DNA of 64,000 bases from Marinifilum fragile JCM 15579 (GTDB lineage: Bacteria; Bacteroidota; Bacteroidia; Bacteroidales; Marinifilaceae), in the NCBI RefSeq assembly GCF_001310955.1, contig NZ_BAZX01000002.1:186001-250000 (forward strand), read 5' to 3'. Under the pieces are notes generated by a model. It worked only from the letters and a program-made list of their open reading frames with translations, ran no database searches and was not told the origin of the DNA. Below, one piece after another: positions 1 through 8,795 of this stretch. Numbering within the stretch: the first letter of the stretch is position 1; every line of letters begins with the position of its first letter. The position numbers were made by a program, and so were the translations under genes.

Positions 1-3000
1 TGTCATTCCTATTGAATATATAGATGATTTGACCATCTACACCATTGATTAGATTATAGAATTTTCGGCTATCTGTGCTGCTTCCAATAGAAAAGTAGGA
101 TGCTCCATTCGCGTTTAATGTAGTAGGGGAACTAGAATTTGTACTTCCTGAACTGGTATATTTTTTTAACTGTAATTGATTTACTAATAATGTTCCTCGG
201 GCATTAATGTCGGCAGCCAGAAATTCTCCAGCTTGATGTTGAATTCTACCTCCTTGTATGTAAAGTAAATTCGAGGAAGAATTAGTGCCTCTAATATCTA
301 TATATCCTGTACCATCGCTTTTAGCCTCTATATTAATGTATCTGTTTGTACCAGTAGTACCAGCATAAAGAGTTCTTCCAGAAATTTTAAACCCACCAAT
401 AGTTCCTTCTGTTGCATTAACTTCGCCTGTTAGCGTTACATTATTTCCTACAGCATTATCGAAATTAATGTTATCTGCGGTCAATACCCTTGCGTCTAAT
501 TTATCCGCTGTAATGGTCCCTGTAGCAATTTTATCTGCTGTAATTGTCCCAGCTTTAATGTGCCCAGATTCTATAGCATTTGAAGAAATTTTACTTGCTG
601 TAATTGCATTTGCTGCAATTTGAGTAGCTGTAATGGTATTCGAAGTAATTTTATTACCGTGTAAGCTACCTGTTTCAATTCTGTCAGCACTAATATGACC
701 TGAGTTGATTTGATTTGCAGTAATTGTTCCTGTATAGATACCGTTTGCATCAATGGTAGTTGTATAACCTTCAGCAATTGAAGAATCAAAAACAGTAGCA
801 TAAGCTACATACCAGGTAACTGGAGCCGCTCCTCCACTTAAATAATAATAGTGTGTAGAACTAAATGAACCTGAATAACCAGCTTTTACGTAGTAGATAT
901 ATTCTTCAAATCTACCAGTTCCAGATGTTGGAGTTAGCCATTTATTAGTAGCGCCTGTTCCAATGCTATTTGAAGCCCAAGCAACACTATAACCTACTGG
1001 AATTTTCGCAATAAACTTACAGATTAGCTCCCTGTTTGCATGTGTTCCAACCGAAAAGTAAAAACCACCATGACCTGGTGATGCGCTTCCATTGGTAACA
1101 ATTTTCATCATCTGACCTACCTTATTTGGTGAGTCTGAGGAAGGAGTTACTAATGTTCTTATTACGTTGCCATTGGCAGCATTGTTATATGTTCCTGTAC
1201 CATTCCAACCAGTAATAAAGTTTGGATCTCGGTATAACATTTTTGCACCAGACATTTTAGCTGCTAAATTTGCTTTAACTTGAGCCCCAGCTGTAGTCTC
1301 TACACCAGATGTGCCGGACACTTTAGACCAGCTAATGGTAGCATTAGGTCCCATGGCGATATTGTTGCCAACAACTAACTCATTGGTTTTAATTTTTGAA
1401 GCACCAATAGAGGCTACACCGATTCTATCAGCATGAATGGTTCCAGCATTGATTTTATTCGCATGAATTGTGCCTGTATATAAACCGGTAGCATCAATAT
1501 AAGTGTTATTGATAGGTTCAGCTTTAACTATTATTTCTTTTGTACTACCTCCGTCTCCACTTACTGACCAAATCGAAATTTCATTGGATCCAATATTTAA
1601 AGTAGCATCAAATTTGAACCATCGGGTAACTACATCTGGGGCACTCATGGCTCCTAAATCAGAGTTATTTAAACCAGCGTGAATACCTCCTTCAAAATCA
1701 TAACCTTTAATCCATATACTAGCTTTTCCTCCCCATTCCGAGGTGAAGGTATATTTTGAGCCTCCAGCGTAATTGGTATTTGTAGGTACACTAGTTGAAC
1801 CTGACCAAGCGTATAAAACAGGTGCGTCTTTTCCATCTCTACCATCTTGTCCATTTACACCATTTGTTCCGGGATCTCCTTTGTCGCCTTTTGCTCCAGT
1901 GTCACCTTTTGCTCCAGTGTCACCTTTATCCCCCTTAAACAAAGACCATTTGTAATCTGCTTTATTGGAGCTTTCAGTCGAAGATGTTTTATTAGTGGCA
2001 ATTCCGATGTATAGTGTGTTTGAATTTGGGGTATCATAAAGATTTGTTCCATCAGCAGAATCAGAATATTTAATCCATGTATAGGTTGTGATACCATCTG
2101 CACCAGAGTCACCTTTCACTCCTGTATCCCCTTTGTCTCCTTTAACTAAAGACCATGAATAATCAGCAGCGTTATTTGATTCAGTGGCTGATGTTTTATT
2201 ATATGCAAAACCAATGTATTCTTTACCAATAGGTGAATTTGACAAACCTGAACCTGACGCACTATCAGCATACTTTATCCAGGTGTATGTAGTCACTCCA
2301 TCATTACCCGGATCACCTTTTACTCCTTGTGGTCCTTCAGGTCCGGTGGATCCAGTGTCACCTTTGTCACCCTTAAACAAAGACCATTTGTAATCTGCTT
2401 TATTGGAGCTTTCAGTCGAAGATGTTTTATTAGTGGCAATTCCGATGTAAAGCGTGTTGGAATTTGGCGTATCATAAAGATTTGTTCCATCAGCAGAATC
2501 AGAATATTTAATCCATGTATAGGTTGTGATACCATCTGCACCAGAGTCACCTTTCACTCCTGTATCCCCTTTGTCTCCTTTAACTAAAGACCATGAATAA
2601 TCAGCAGCGTTATTTGATTCAGTGGCTGATGTTTTATTATATGCAAAGCCAATGTATTCTTTACCAATAGGTGAATTTGACAAACCTGAACCTGATGCAC
2701 TATCAGCATACTTTATCCAGGTGTATGTAGTCACTCCATCATTGCCCGGATCACCTTTTACTCCTTGTGGTCCAACAAGATTGGCTTTTGATTCTGCACT
2801 TAGATGTTCCCACTGAAGCGTAACACCTGATCCCAGTGTAGTTTTTCCATCTTTATCCCACACAATAGCACCATTGGCTAAATTTCCCGAACCATTGGAA
2901 TGTAAAGTCCATCCAGGAGTAGAAACAGAATCAGAATTAATGGTACAATTTGCAATTAAACCTTCCTTGGCATTCAGCCAACCTTCAAAGTATCCGTTTT

Positions 3001-5062
3001 GTGCCCACAAGCCATAACCTGAAAGAACCTTACCTGTTGAACTGGTAATTCCATCCAAACGTCCGAATCTGGCCTTGGTTTTCCCGTTATATATCACATC
3101 ATAAAATGGAGCGTAGGTAGAGCTTGAACTCAAATAGAGTAATCCTTTTCTGTCTGTATCTGAACTATTCCATCTAAGAAGAATGTCTCCAATTTCAATT
3201 GTACCAGAACCGGTTTTTTCAGTGAATGTGATATACTTCATCAATTCACCTTCATCATCGGTACGACTCTGAGATGTACCTTCACTTTCTACTGTAATGT
3301 AGTAGGATTTAATGTTTCCGGGAGAGCTTGAGCCCTGGCATCTTAAAATGTCACCCACTCGGAATGGTTGCTCTTTTGAGAAATAAAGAATGTTACCGTC
3401 GACATACTCTATTGTATCCGTATCTGATACTATTAAATCACCATTTGAGATATTAATTTTATTATTGGTGAAAGTATTGCATGTTAGGCCTTCTCTTAAA
3501 TCGAGGTTATCAAATTCAGCGTTGGCATTTTGTGATATTCTCCAGGTTCCTTTGCCTCCAATTCCAGAGATAAAGGGAGCTGTTCCTATAGTACCTTTAA
3601 ATGTAGTATCTCTATGCGATATGATTCCTATATTTCTAAGAATTTCAAAATCTTTTGTCCCGTCAGTAACAATTTCCCAACCTTCGTTTACAGCATCGGT
3701 GTGTTTGATCCAATCGTTTGAATTTAACTTTAACATTCCATTAGCGAGGTAGGTATTCGTACCATAAACAGCAAAACGGTCAGTTGCATGTATGCCTGTA
3801 TTAAAATGAAAGGCTGGTCTGTCTGTTTCAAAATGAAACCAAGAGCTATTTTTACTACCTATTTCGCCAACTCCACTGGTATTGGAAATGGTGTGACTAC
3901 CAATTGTTTTAGTGCCTTCGGAAGTCGTTTCGAACTTTCTGTTTCCATCGTAATTAGCAATTAATCTATTTAGTTCTACCGAAGTATGGTTAACTGTATC
4001 TGTACCATTTGGAAGGATTGTAATTGCTTTAAACTCTTTGGTTCCATCTCCATACTCAATATAGAATGGGGTATAGGTTCCACTTCCTCTTTTCTGGAGT
4101 CTGATTCCCATTTCTGGCTTTCCATAATCCAGATAATTACCATTATCGGACAATCCGTAATCCATATTGTAGAAGTCCATAAAGTATTCATTTCCATCTC
4201 CTCTTACCAATGAGAGGGTAGATTCTTTTGCACCACCCCAAGCTGTTTGAGGAGGACTCCATACATTTAGAAGGGTATGATCACTACCATATCTGCGTAT
4301 ATTCATGATGTCAGTTGCATTTTCTGGTGAATACAACACTGTTTTGTTGAACTTTGCCGAGGAAAGAATGGTTGAATTGAATATTACATCTTCATTGCCT
4401 TCATCATATTTGAACACCTGCTTGCTACCATGATTAAGGTAAAGGTCGTTTGAACTGTTTAAGCCTAAAGTGGCTGTTGTTCCGCCACCATCCTGAGAAA
4501 GGATGAATGAAACATTATCAGATTCGTTTGAGTTGTCGGAATCAGCCTCTAAAGTAAATGTTAATCCGCCACTTACCCTTAGTTTTGGATTATTGATGTC
4601 ATTTCTTAAGTAACGGAATGATTCAATGTTATCCAACTTATTGGCATTTACCGATTGTGCTACCGACAAGGTAGATTCTGCTTTGGTTTTAAATTTACGG
4701 GTATCGTTGTCATAGAATGCAATTCCATTGCTTAAGGGAGCATCCTCACGAGTGGCAATCATTTGCAGGCTACCTTTATCACCTACACGAGCATATCCAT
4801 CGGCATCAAATACCAATTGCCCATCGTTAATTCCGTCGTATTTTTTAGCTACCAACCCGGTAAAACTGGTTGAACCAAGGCCAAAGTCAGCATTTTCTCT
4901 TAAGGTAATGACATCGGCAGAGGTATAGAATTTTCCGGCATGTGTTTCATACCCATCTTCACCAGGAACAAGGCCAACTTCTTGCTTTACTTGTTCAATC
5001 TCCTGTTGTTCCAGGAGCAAGGCTAAAATGGCGTTGTTTGTTATTAAATTTTTTATATCCAT
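1..5062 (-). CDS. Prophage tail-tip/tail-fibre protein with collagen-like repeats (3' end beyond window)
   Basis: An uninterrupted frame begins with ATG at 5062 and is still open at base 1, giving at least 1,687 codons. It starts MDIKNLITNNAILALLLEQQ. The middle (residues ~763-1043) holds collagen-like Gly-X-Y runs such as GDKGDTGAKGD, alternating with ~70-residue modules containing TYTWIKY and ending near WSLFKGD. The region around residues 1430-1530 has a repeated TITADKI / AITASKI pattern typical of long phage tail fibres and tail-tip proteins. Length, Gly-X-Y stretches and position downstream of lysis genes fit a receptor-binding structural protein of a prophage late operon. The C-terminus (chaperone or receptor domain) is not visible. 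The exact role (side fibre or central tail tip) is inferred; a secreted adhesin is less likely because there is no signal peptide. Confidence 0.8.
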   Translation of the reverse strand, partial: MDIKNLITNNAILALLLEQQEIEQVKQEVGLVPGEDGYETHAGKFYTSADVITLRENADFGLGSTSFTGLVAKKYDGINDGQLVFDADGYARVGDKGSLQMIATREDAPLSNGIAFYDNDTRKFKTKAESTLSVAQSVNANKLDNIESFRYLRNDINNPKLRVSGGLTFTLEADSDNSNESDNVSFILSQDGGGTTATLGLNSSNDLYLNHGSKQVFKYDEGNEDVIFNSTILSSAKFNKTVLYSPENATDIMNIRRYGSDHTLLNVWSPPQTAWGGAKESTLSLVRGDGNEYFMDFYNMDYGLSDNGNYLDYGKPEMGIRLQKRGSGTYTPFYIEYGDGTKEFKAITILPNGTDTVNHTSVELNRLIANYDGNRKFETTSEGTKTIGSHTISNTSGVGEIGSKNSSWFHFETDRPAFHFNTGIHATDRFAVYGTNTYLANGMLKLNSNDWIKHTDAVNEGWEIVTDGTKDFEILRNIGIISHRDTTFKGTIGTAPFISGIGGKGTWRISQNANAEFDNLDLREGLTCNTFTNNKINISNGDLIVSDTDTIEYVDGNILYFSKEQPFRVGDILRCQGSSSPGNIKSYYITVESEGTSQSRTDDEGELMKYITFTEKTGSGTIEIGDILLRWNSSDTDRKGLLYLSSSSTYAPFYDVIYNGKTKARFGRLDGITSSTGKVLSGYGLWAQNGYFEGWLNAKEGLIANCTINSDSVSTPGWTLHSNGSGNLANGAIVWDKDGKTTLGSGVTLQWEHLSAESKANLVGPQGVKGDPGNDGVTTYTWIKYADSASGSGLSNSPIGKEYIGFAYNKTSATESNNAADYSWSLVKGDKGDTGVKGDSGADGITTYTWIKYSDSADGTNLYDTPNSNTLYIGIATNKTSSTESSNKADYKWSLFKGDKGDTGSTGPEGPQGVKGDPGNDGVTTYTWIKYADSASGSGLSNSPIGKEYIGFAYNKTSATESNNAADYSWSLVKGDKGDTGVKGDSGADGITTYTWIKYSDSADGTNLYDTPNSNTLYIGIATNKTSSTESSNKADYKWSLFKGDKGDTGAKGDTGAKGDKGDPGTNGVNGQDGRDGKDAPVLYAWSGSTSVPTNTNYAGGSKYTFTSEWGGKASIWIKGYDFEGGIHAGLNNSDLGAMSAPDVVTRWFKFDATLNIGSNEISIWSVSGDGGSTKEIIVKAEPINNTYIDATGLYTGTIHANKINAGTIHADRIGVASIGASKIKTNELVVGNNIAMGPNATISWSKVSGTSGVETTAGAQVKANLAAKMSGAKMLYRDPNFITGWNGTGTYNNAANGNVIRTLVTPSSDSPNKVGQMMKIVTNGSASPGHGGFYFSVGTHANRELICKFIAKIPVGYSVAWASNSIGTGATNKWLTPTSGTGRFEEYIYYVKAGYSGSFSSTHYYYLSGGAAPVTWYVAYATVFDSSIAEGYTTTIDANGIYTGTITANQINSGHISADRIETGSLHGNKITSNTITATQIAANAITASKISSNAIESGHIKAGTITADKIATGTITADKLDARVLTADNINFDNAVGNNVTLTGEVNATEGTIGGFKISGRTLYAGTTGTNRYINIEAKSDGTGYIDIRGTNSSSNLLYIQGGRIQHQAGEFLAADINARGTLLVNQLQLKKYTSSGSTNSSSPTTLNANGASYFSIGSSTDSRKFYNLINGVDGQIIYIFNRND
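1932..2773. repeat. Direct tandem duplication inside the tail gene (period 438 bp)
   Basis: About 404 bp at 1932-2335 recurs almost unchanged at 2370-2773, a period of exactly 438 bp (146 codons), so the reading frame is kept. Three anchors checked by eye (start, middle and end of the block) all give the same 438-base offset. Each period contains two diverged ~70-residue half-modules, so four related modules separated by collagen-like linkers are present. The few base differences are mostly synonymous, which implies a recent duplication or gene conversion. Confidence 0.85.
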
Positions 5063-5080
5063 AATTAATATCTTTTAATG

Positions 5081-5188
5081 CTACTTGCATTTAATTAATA
5101 ATCCCTTATCTGAAGATTTTTGAATATCCGGATCATATCCACTTAGGAAAAAACCATACAACTTTCCGTCGCTACCTGCATTTTGCAT
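5081..5188 (-). CDS. Small prophage ORF, 35 aa
   Basis: A 35-codon frame (MQNAGSDGKLYGFF...) ends 18 bases before the tail gene start and lies in the same orientation. Composition looks coding (Gly, Asp, Ser and Lys mixed, no low-complexity AT translation). It would fill most of the otherwise empty space between holin and tail gene. No family recognised. It could also be the 3' remnant of a longer gene, since the frame stays open upstream as far as a TAA at about 5232. Confidence 0.4.
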   Translation of the reverse strand: MQNAGSDGKLYGFFLSGYDPDIQKSSDKGLLIKCK

Positions 5189-5199
5189 TATTCTATTTT

Positions 5200-5331
5200 T
5201 TAGCCGAAAGTGGTATGTACTTTTTCCAGTAGATATTTAATTGTTTCTTGCATGCCACATTTTTGGTTGAATACCAATATAATTTGGTATTGGCTTGAGT
5301 GGCATGTAAGTAATGGCACTGATGAAATCAT
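5200..5331 (-). CDS. Small prophage ORF, 43 aa
   Basis: A 43-codon frame starting at 5331 (MISSVPLLTCHSSQYQ...) sits between the holin-like gene and the 35-aa ORF, in the same orientation, with a 75-base gap to the holin stop. It has two Cys and a short hydrophobic stretch. No family recognised and no independent support beyond operon position, so this is a weak call. Confidence 0.25.
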   Translation of the reverse strand: MISSVPLLTCHSSQYQIILVFNQKCGMQETIKYLLEKVHTTFG

Positions 5332-5406
5332 TTCATCGAAGAAGGGGGGATTCAATTTTTAATGAATTTGTTATGCCATTGTTGCTAAGAACTTAGCCTT
5401 TGGTGA

Positions 5407-5798
5407 TTACTTTGTTTTTTCTCTTGCTCGCCCATTTCCCCAAATGTGCGAACCAATCATGTAAGCTCCGAAAAAGAATCCGGCCACCATCATTACCAGT
5501 GTGTTTAATGCACCAACAGCTGGAACAGAAATTTTGCGTATTCCTGGTTGATAGGGTATGCAAGGCCTGCTCCCAGTATAAGGAGTAGAAATACACCAAC
5601 TATTGCCAGGGCAAGGAATCTGCGGGTTAATGATCTTGCCGAGTTTTCACTTAGAGTTGTCTTGAGGAATTGCATTTGAGCATCGGCAACTTTTAACGAT
5701 TGCTGCGCTTTCTCCTCTTTGGTAAAGAAAAGGGCATCGATGCCTTTAATGGCTCCGTCAATTATTTTTTCTGATCGTTTGCTTGATAAAAATCCCAT
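5407..5798 (-). pseudogene. 3TM holin-like prophage protein, interrupted by an apparent 1-base deletion
   Basis: The first 85 codons from 5798 (MGFLSSKRSEKIIDGAIKGI...) show the charged N-terminus, KEEKAQQSLKVADAQMQF segment and SLTRRFLALAIVGVFLLLIL membrane helix of the small Bacteroidetes prophage holin-like family. The frame then runs into a stop at 5505. Re-reading after the A-run at 5532-5535 (minus strand) with one extra A restores ISVPAVGALNTLVMMVAGFF and GAYMIGSHIWG up to a stop at 5407, giving a natural 130-residue protein with a second membrane helix. The gene lies immediately downstream of the M15 endolysin, the expected lysis-cassette order. No canonical X-XXY-YYZ slippery heptamer fits the reading frame, so programmed frameshifting is not favoured. 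A sequence error or a real lesion are both possible. Confidence 0.7.
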
Positions 5799-5808
5799 GA
5801 TTGATAAT

Positions 5809-6213
5809 TTAAACTGTACTTAGCTCGAAATGTGGCATGTCCCAGCCTTTAAATGCGTCACTACCAAATGTGCCACCCCACCTAACATTCAGGTTCATTC
5901 GATTTGCTTCTCCCAGAATTACTCCGGCTATAATTGCCAGGTGAATCTTGTCCCAGGAGGCCTTGCCATTTACATAGGCATAGATGTCAATTGCATTTCC
6001 TGTTTGGTGATAGCTTTTGATCTTGTAGCCATCGCATTTCGACAGGCCTTTTTGATACAATTGTTGTTGTTCTTCTTCGGTTCTTAAGCCGCCATATTCA
6101 GGTATTCCAAAATCAATGGGACTTAAGGCAATGGCGTTATGCATTAGTTGCTGTAATCGCTGATCAACTTTCCCAAGTCGATCCAATGACCTCTTGCTAA
6201 AAGTGAATGTCAT
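5809..6213 (-). CDS. M15-family peptidoglycan endopeptidase (prophage endolysin)
   Basis: A 134-residue protein of the M15 / D-Ala-D-Ala carboxypeptidase-like endolysin family, which cleaves peptide cross-links in peptidoglycan. The zinc-site pattern is complete: SYHQTGNAIDIY supplies H69 and D76, and WDMPHFEL supplies H128; the preceding GGLRTEEEQQQLYQKG is the family's substrate-side motif. There is no signal peptide, so export would depend on the neighbouring holin (start 5798, ten bases downstream). The family is also used for chromosomal wall turnover, but the position between small membrane proteins and a tail gene makes a lysis role likely. Confidence 0.85.
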   Translation of the reverse strand: MTFTFSKRSLDRLGKVDQRLQQLMHNAIALSPIDFGIPEYGGLRTEEEQQQLYQKGLSKCDGYKIKSYHQTGNAIDIYAYVNGKASWDKIHLAIIAGVILGEANRMNLNVRWGGTFGSDAFKGWDMPHFELSTV

Positions 6214-6215
6214 TG

Positions 6216-6461
6216 TTATTTCTCCCTGTCTTTTTTGTTCTCAAGAACAATTTTCACCTGCTGTACTTCATCCAGAATTTTGTGAAAATAGTCCCTGTTT
6301 TTCTGCACTTGTGTCTCTAATTGCCTAATGCGAATATCTGTTTCTACTTCAAGAGCTTTTACTCTTCCGCTCATGTTAATCCAGCCCCCAAGAGTGATAA
6401 TAAAAACAGTTAAAGCCATTGACAAAACTTGACCAAGTGTAATGTTTACTTTTTTTTCCAT
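6216..6461 (-). CDS. Small prophage membrane protein with coiled coil
   Basis: An 81-residue protein with one membrane helix (about residues 9-28, LGQVLSMALTVFIITLGGWI) followed by a charged coiled coil (RVKALEVETDIRIRQLETQV). This architecture resembles XhlA/hemolysin-like and spanin-like small lysis proteins, but no family is certain. It ends two bases before the endolysin start, so the two are probably co-translated, which supports an accessory lysis role. Confidence 0.6.
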   Translation of the reverse strand: MEKKVNITLGQVLSMALTVFIITLGGWINMSGRVKALEVETDIRIRQLETQVQKNRDYFHKILDEVQQVKIVLENKKDREK

Positions 6462-6472
6462 TGGCTATATTT

Positions 6473-6721
6473 TTAAATTGTTAGTGTGTACACATCTTCC
6501 TCAAGAATCTTGCTTAGTCGCTTTAAACCATTTTTGCCGTTTAAGGCACGAATACATTGTTTTCGTAAGTTTTGATATTGTTCTTTCCAATAATCGGCCT
6601 GTGCTTTAAAATCACCAGCACTATCTGCGGCCTTAATTTTTTTTTCCAGGCTACGTAGTAGGTCTTCTTCCGATTTGTTTGCTGTTTCGTTAATTATTCT
6701 TGCTATAATATTTTTGTCCAT
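6473..6721 (-). CDS. Hypothetical prophage protein, 82 aa
   Basis: A helical, charged 82-residue protein (MDKNIIARIINETANKSEED...) with no membrane segment, first gene of the visible minus-strand late cluster; 11 bases separate it from the next gene. No domain recognised. The sequence KAQADYWKEQYQNLRKQC suggests an amphipathic helical bundle. A function in assembly or lysis cannot be told from sequence. Confidence 0.55.
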   Translation of the reverse strand: MDKNIIARIINETANKSEEDLLRSLEKKIKAADSAGDFKAQADYWKEQYQNLRKQCIRALNGKNGLKRLSKILEEDVYTLTI

Positions 6722-7200
6722 TTTTCATTTAAATTTAGTGATTGGTCTATTTGGTTATGTATTTATTTTGTTCCCGTACTATGAATTTATAGAGATTGTT
6801 GATTTAGATTTCACAAATACATAAAAAATGACAAATCATTAGTGGTTGTAACTAATTTATTAGAGGATTCAATTTGGTTTTACGCATTTTTTAAATGAAT
6901 ACTAGATAAGTAAATTACTTTTTCTTTGTTTCGATTTCAAAGTTGCAAATCATTTCTATGTGCTCCAAAAAACTATATAACAGTTGTATAGAATAGTCTA
7001 ATCATTGGACTTTTTACTTGGTACTGATTTTTATTTTACCATATTTATACAAAAGCGAGAGTCGATATTGTATTAAGGATCGATTAAAAGTAAAAGTATC
7101 TTTACAAAGACAAATGAAATATCATAATATAATTTTGTGTTGTGTTATTTTTGTAATATACCTGTATGGGTTAAAGATGACATTGTATTAATAAATTAAA
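6722..7200. other. Non-coding divergent interval in the prophage
   Basis: About 480 bases separate the minus-strand lysis cluster from a plus-strand ORF, and no convincing gene is visible on either strand. The right side carries two good -7 boxes for the plus-strand gene, TAATTTTG at 7130-7137 and TATTTTTG at 7146-7153. On the minus side only an imperfect box, TGTATTTG at about 6820, is seen. The interval is very AT-rich. Confidence 0.5.
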
Positions 7201-7635
7201 ATGTTAATAATTATGGATGGATTGTATTTATCAATTAAAAAATGTATTAACAAACATGTGGAAGATGGATTCTTACCTCAATTAAATTACGAGTGGGATC
7301 TTAATCAATTTGAAGGTGAGTATAAAAACAATGCATTACCGCTTGTTTTATTCAAACTTAGAACTATAGATTATCCATGTCCTAATGACAAATATCCAAT
7401 AGGAAAAATGATTTTTGTTATAAAGGTGATTTTTAAGAAAAGAAAGGATGAAAATGAAAGGGAGGATTACAAAGGTTTCAAATTGTTAAAAAAACTACTC
7501 TTTCTTCTTCGAAATGTTCAAAGTGAAGAGACAGGTCCAATTACAATTAACAGACTAGAAGCATTGAACTCAAATAAAAATACACATGCATTTCAGTATA
7601 TAATATCCACACCATACTATCCAGCCATCAATTAG
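7201..7635 (+). CDS. Hypothetical prophage-region protein, 144 aa
   Basis: A 144-residue soluble protein without recognised domain. The start may be the ATG at 7201 or the one at 7213 (MDGLYLSIKKCINKHVEDGF). The pattern of an N-terminal helix followed by beta-rich segments with LPLVLFKLRTIDYP and a C-terminal FQYIISTPYY faintly recalls phage tail-terminator/completion proteins, but this is a guess from shape. It is transcribed opposite to the lysis genes, with -7 boxes at 7130-7153 just upstream. Codon use is very AT-rich like its prophage neighbours. Confidence 0.55.
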   Translation: MLIIMDGLYLSIKKCINKHVEDGFLPQLNYEWDLNQFEGEYKNNALPLVLFKLRTIDYPCPNDKYPIGKMIFVIKVIFKKRKDENEREDYKGFKLLKKLLFLLRNVQSEETGPITINRLEALNSNKNTHAFQYIISTPYYPAIN

Positions 7636-7834
7636 TATGATATGGTGAGTTATATTCAATTTTGCTCCTAATCGTTGGTAGGTTTGAAGAAATCAACAGT
7701 CTTTTTATGAAGTATGGTAAAGGTCATGGCGTTTCTGATGAATAATTTAAAGTCCGGCTAGTGATTGGATCAAAAAACCGGAGCTCCTTAATTTATAAAC
7801 ACATGGCGTTTAGTTCGTAACAGAAACAAACTTT

Positions 7835-8047
7835 TCATTTATCACTGGCATCTAATTCCTTTAATTCCTTTTTTGCATTGGTTCCAAGATAATTGTAAAA
7901 AGTAGCTCTGCTAATTCTGAACGTCGGATGAATTAATTCATTAAAAATCCATTTCCCTGTTGCTCCTCTTTTAGAATGTTCTACATATATATTTTGTACC
8001 TCGATTATCTTAATTAGTAAATTTCGTTTGTTGTATCCCATGTTCAA
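7835..8047 (-). CDS. Small prophage protein with an HTH-like C-terminal half, 70 aa
   Basis: A 70-residue basic protein: MNMGYNKRNLLIKIIEVQNI, then a Gly-Ala-Thr turn, then HPTFRISRATFYNYLGTNA, which reads like the turn and recognition helix of a helix-turn-helix. From memory, similar short proteins (KRNLLIKIIEVQNI... SRATFYNYLG) occur in early regions of transposable Mu-like phages of Bacteroidetes; that link is recollection, not a search. It faces away from the repressor gene at 8796, so it may be an early or regulatory gene. Confidence 0.6.
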   Translation of the reverse strand: MNMGYNKRNLLIKIIEVQNIYVEHSKRGATGKWIFNELIHPTFRISRATFYNYLGTNAKKELKELDASDK

Positions 8048-8624
8048 TGTAAATTTAAATAGTTGGATTTTGATTATCCATTGTTAATTTTTCATAGCGA
8101 TATTGGTGAGTTTATAAAGCTTATTGTAGAATAATTCTAAACTACAATAGAATTGATAAAGCTGTGATTATATTGATAATAAACATTATTGCTGGTCGAG
8201 CTCTATCTATTAGGTGCATGATGAATTAGATAGAAAGTCATTCGTTTGGTTAATTGCCTTTATTTCTTGGAATTGAGTGTACTATTGTTTTTTCAATAAA
8301 TCATAAGGAGTTTTAATTGATAGATCCTGAATATTATATTCTGCTTTATTTTTTATGAGTACTCTGTGAGCTTAGTAATAAACTTGTCTCCTTTGTTTAT
8401 TAATTAAGCTTTTTATAATAAATTTCACAATACGCTTCTTCTCTAAAAAATAATAATGCTTAGTAGTCATTTGTTTATTGTTTTTCTTTACTGATTATAC
8501 ATACATTTTTTCTATAAATAACTATGGAGAAAAAAATGCTTGCCCTTTTAAACTTTACTTTATAATACATTGTAATTGTGTTTGGTTGGTTTCGATAATT
8601 ATTGTAATTAAATAAATTTATTTC

Positions 8625-8688
8625 AATCATTGTTAATCAGTTGTTTAGAAAAATAAAAATTTCCTTAGTGTCTGATTTACTAATGATT
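8625..8688. promoter_or_regulatory. Inverted operator-like pair upstream of the prophage repressor
   Basis: AATCATTGTTAATCAG (8625-8640) and CTGATTTACTAATGATT (8672-8688) are inverted copies, with one base inserted and one changed. They flank a 31-base spacer, about 40 bases upstream of the repressor's -7 box. A repeated dyad in the space between divergent early genes is what is expected for operator sites of a phage repressor. Binding by the adjacent S24-type protein is inferred. The rest of 8048-8700 shows no gene. Confidence 0.45.
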
Positions 8689-8703
8689 ATAAGTATACAT
8701 TGC

Positions 8704-8734
8704 TTGATAATTGTCTTTATTTTTACTATCTTTG
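8704..8734 (+). promoter_or_regulatory. Promoter of the prophage repressor (decides its start)
   Basis: TATCTTTG at 8727-8734 matches the Bacteroidetes -7 consensus TAnnTTTG exactly, with a TTG at 8704-8706 at about the -33 spacing. Because it lies inside the longest possible frame (from 8700), transcription from it can only support the ATG at 8796. Confidence 0.6.
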
Positions 8735-8795
8735 CTCAAATAATCAGTACAAACATACAATAAAAATTGTATTTCGCAAAATCAATATATATTTC

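Noticed and set aside
5505-5560. Programmed -1 frameshift in the holin-like gene
   Set aside because: No canonical slippery heptamer in the right phase and no obvious downstream stem; four other genes show the same one-base loss, so an error or mutation is simpler.
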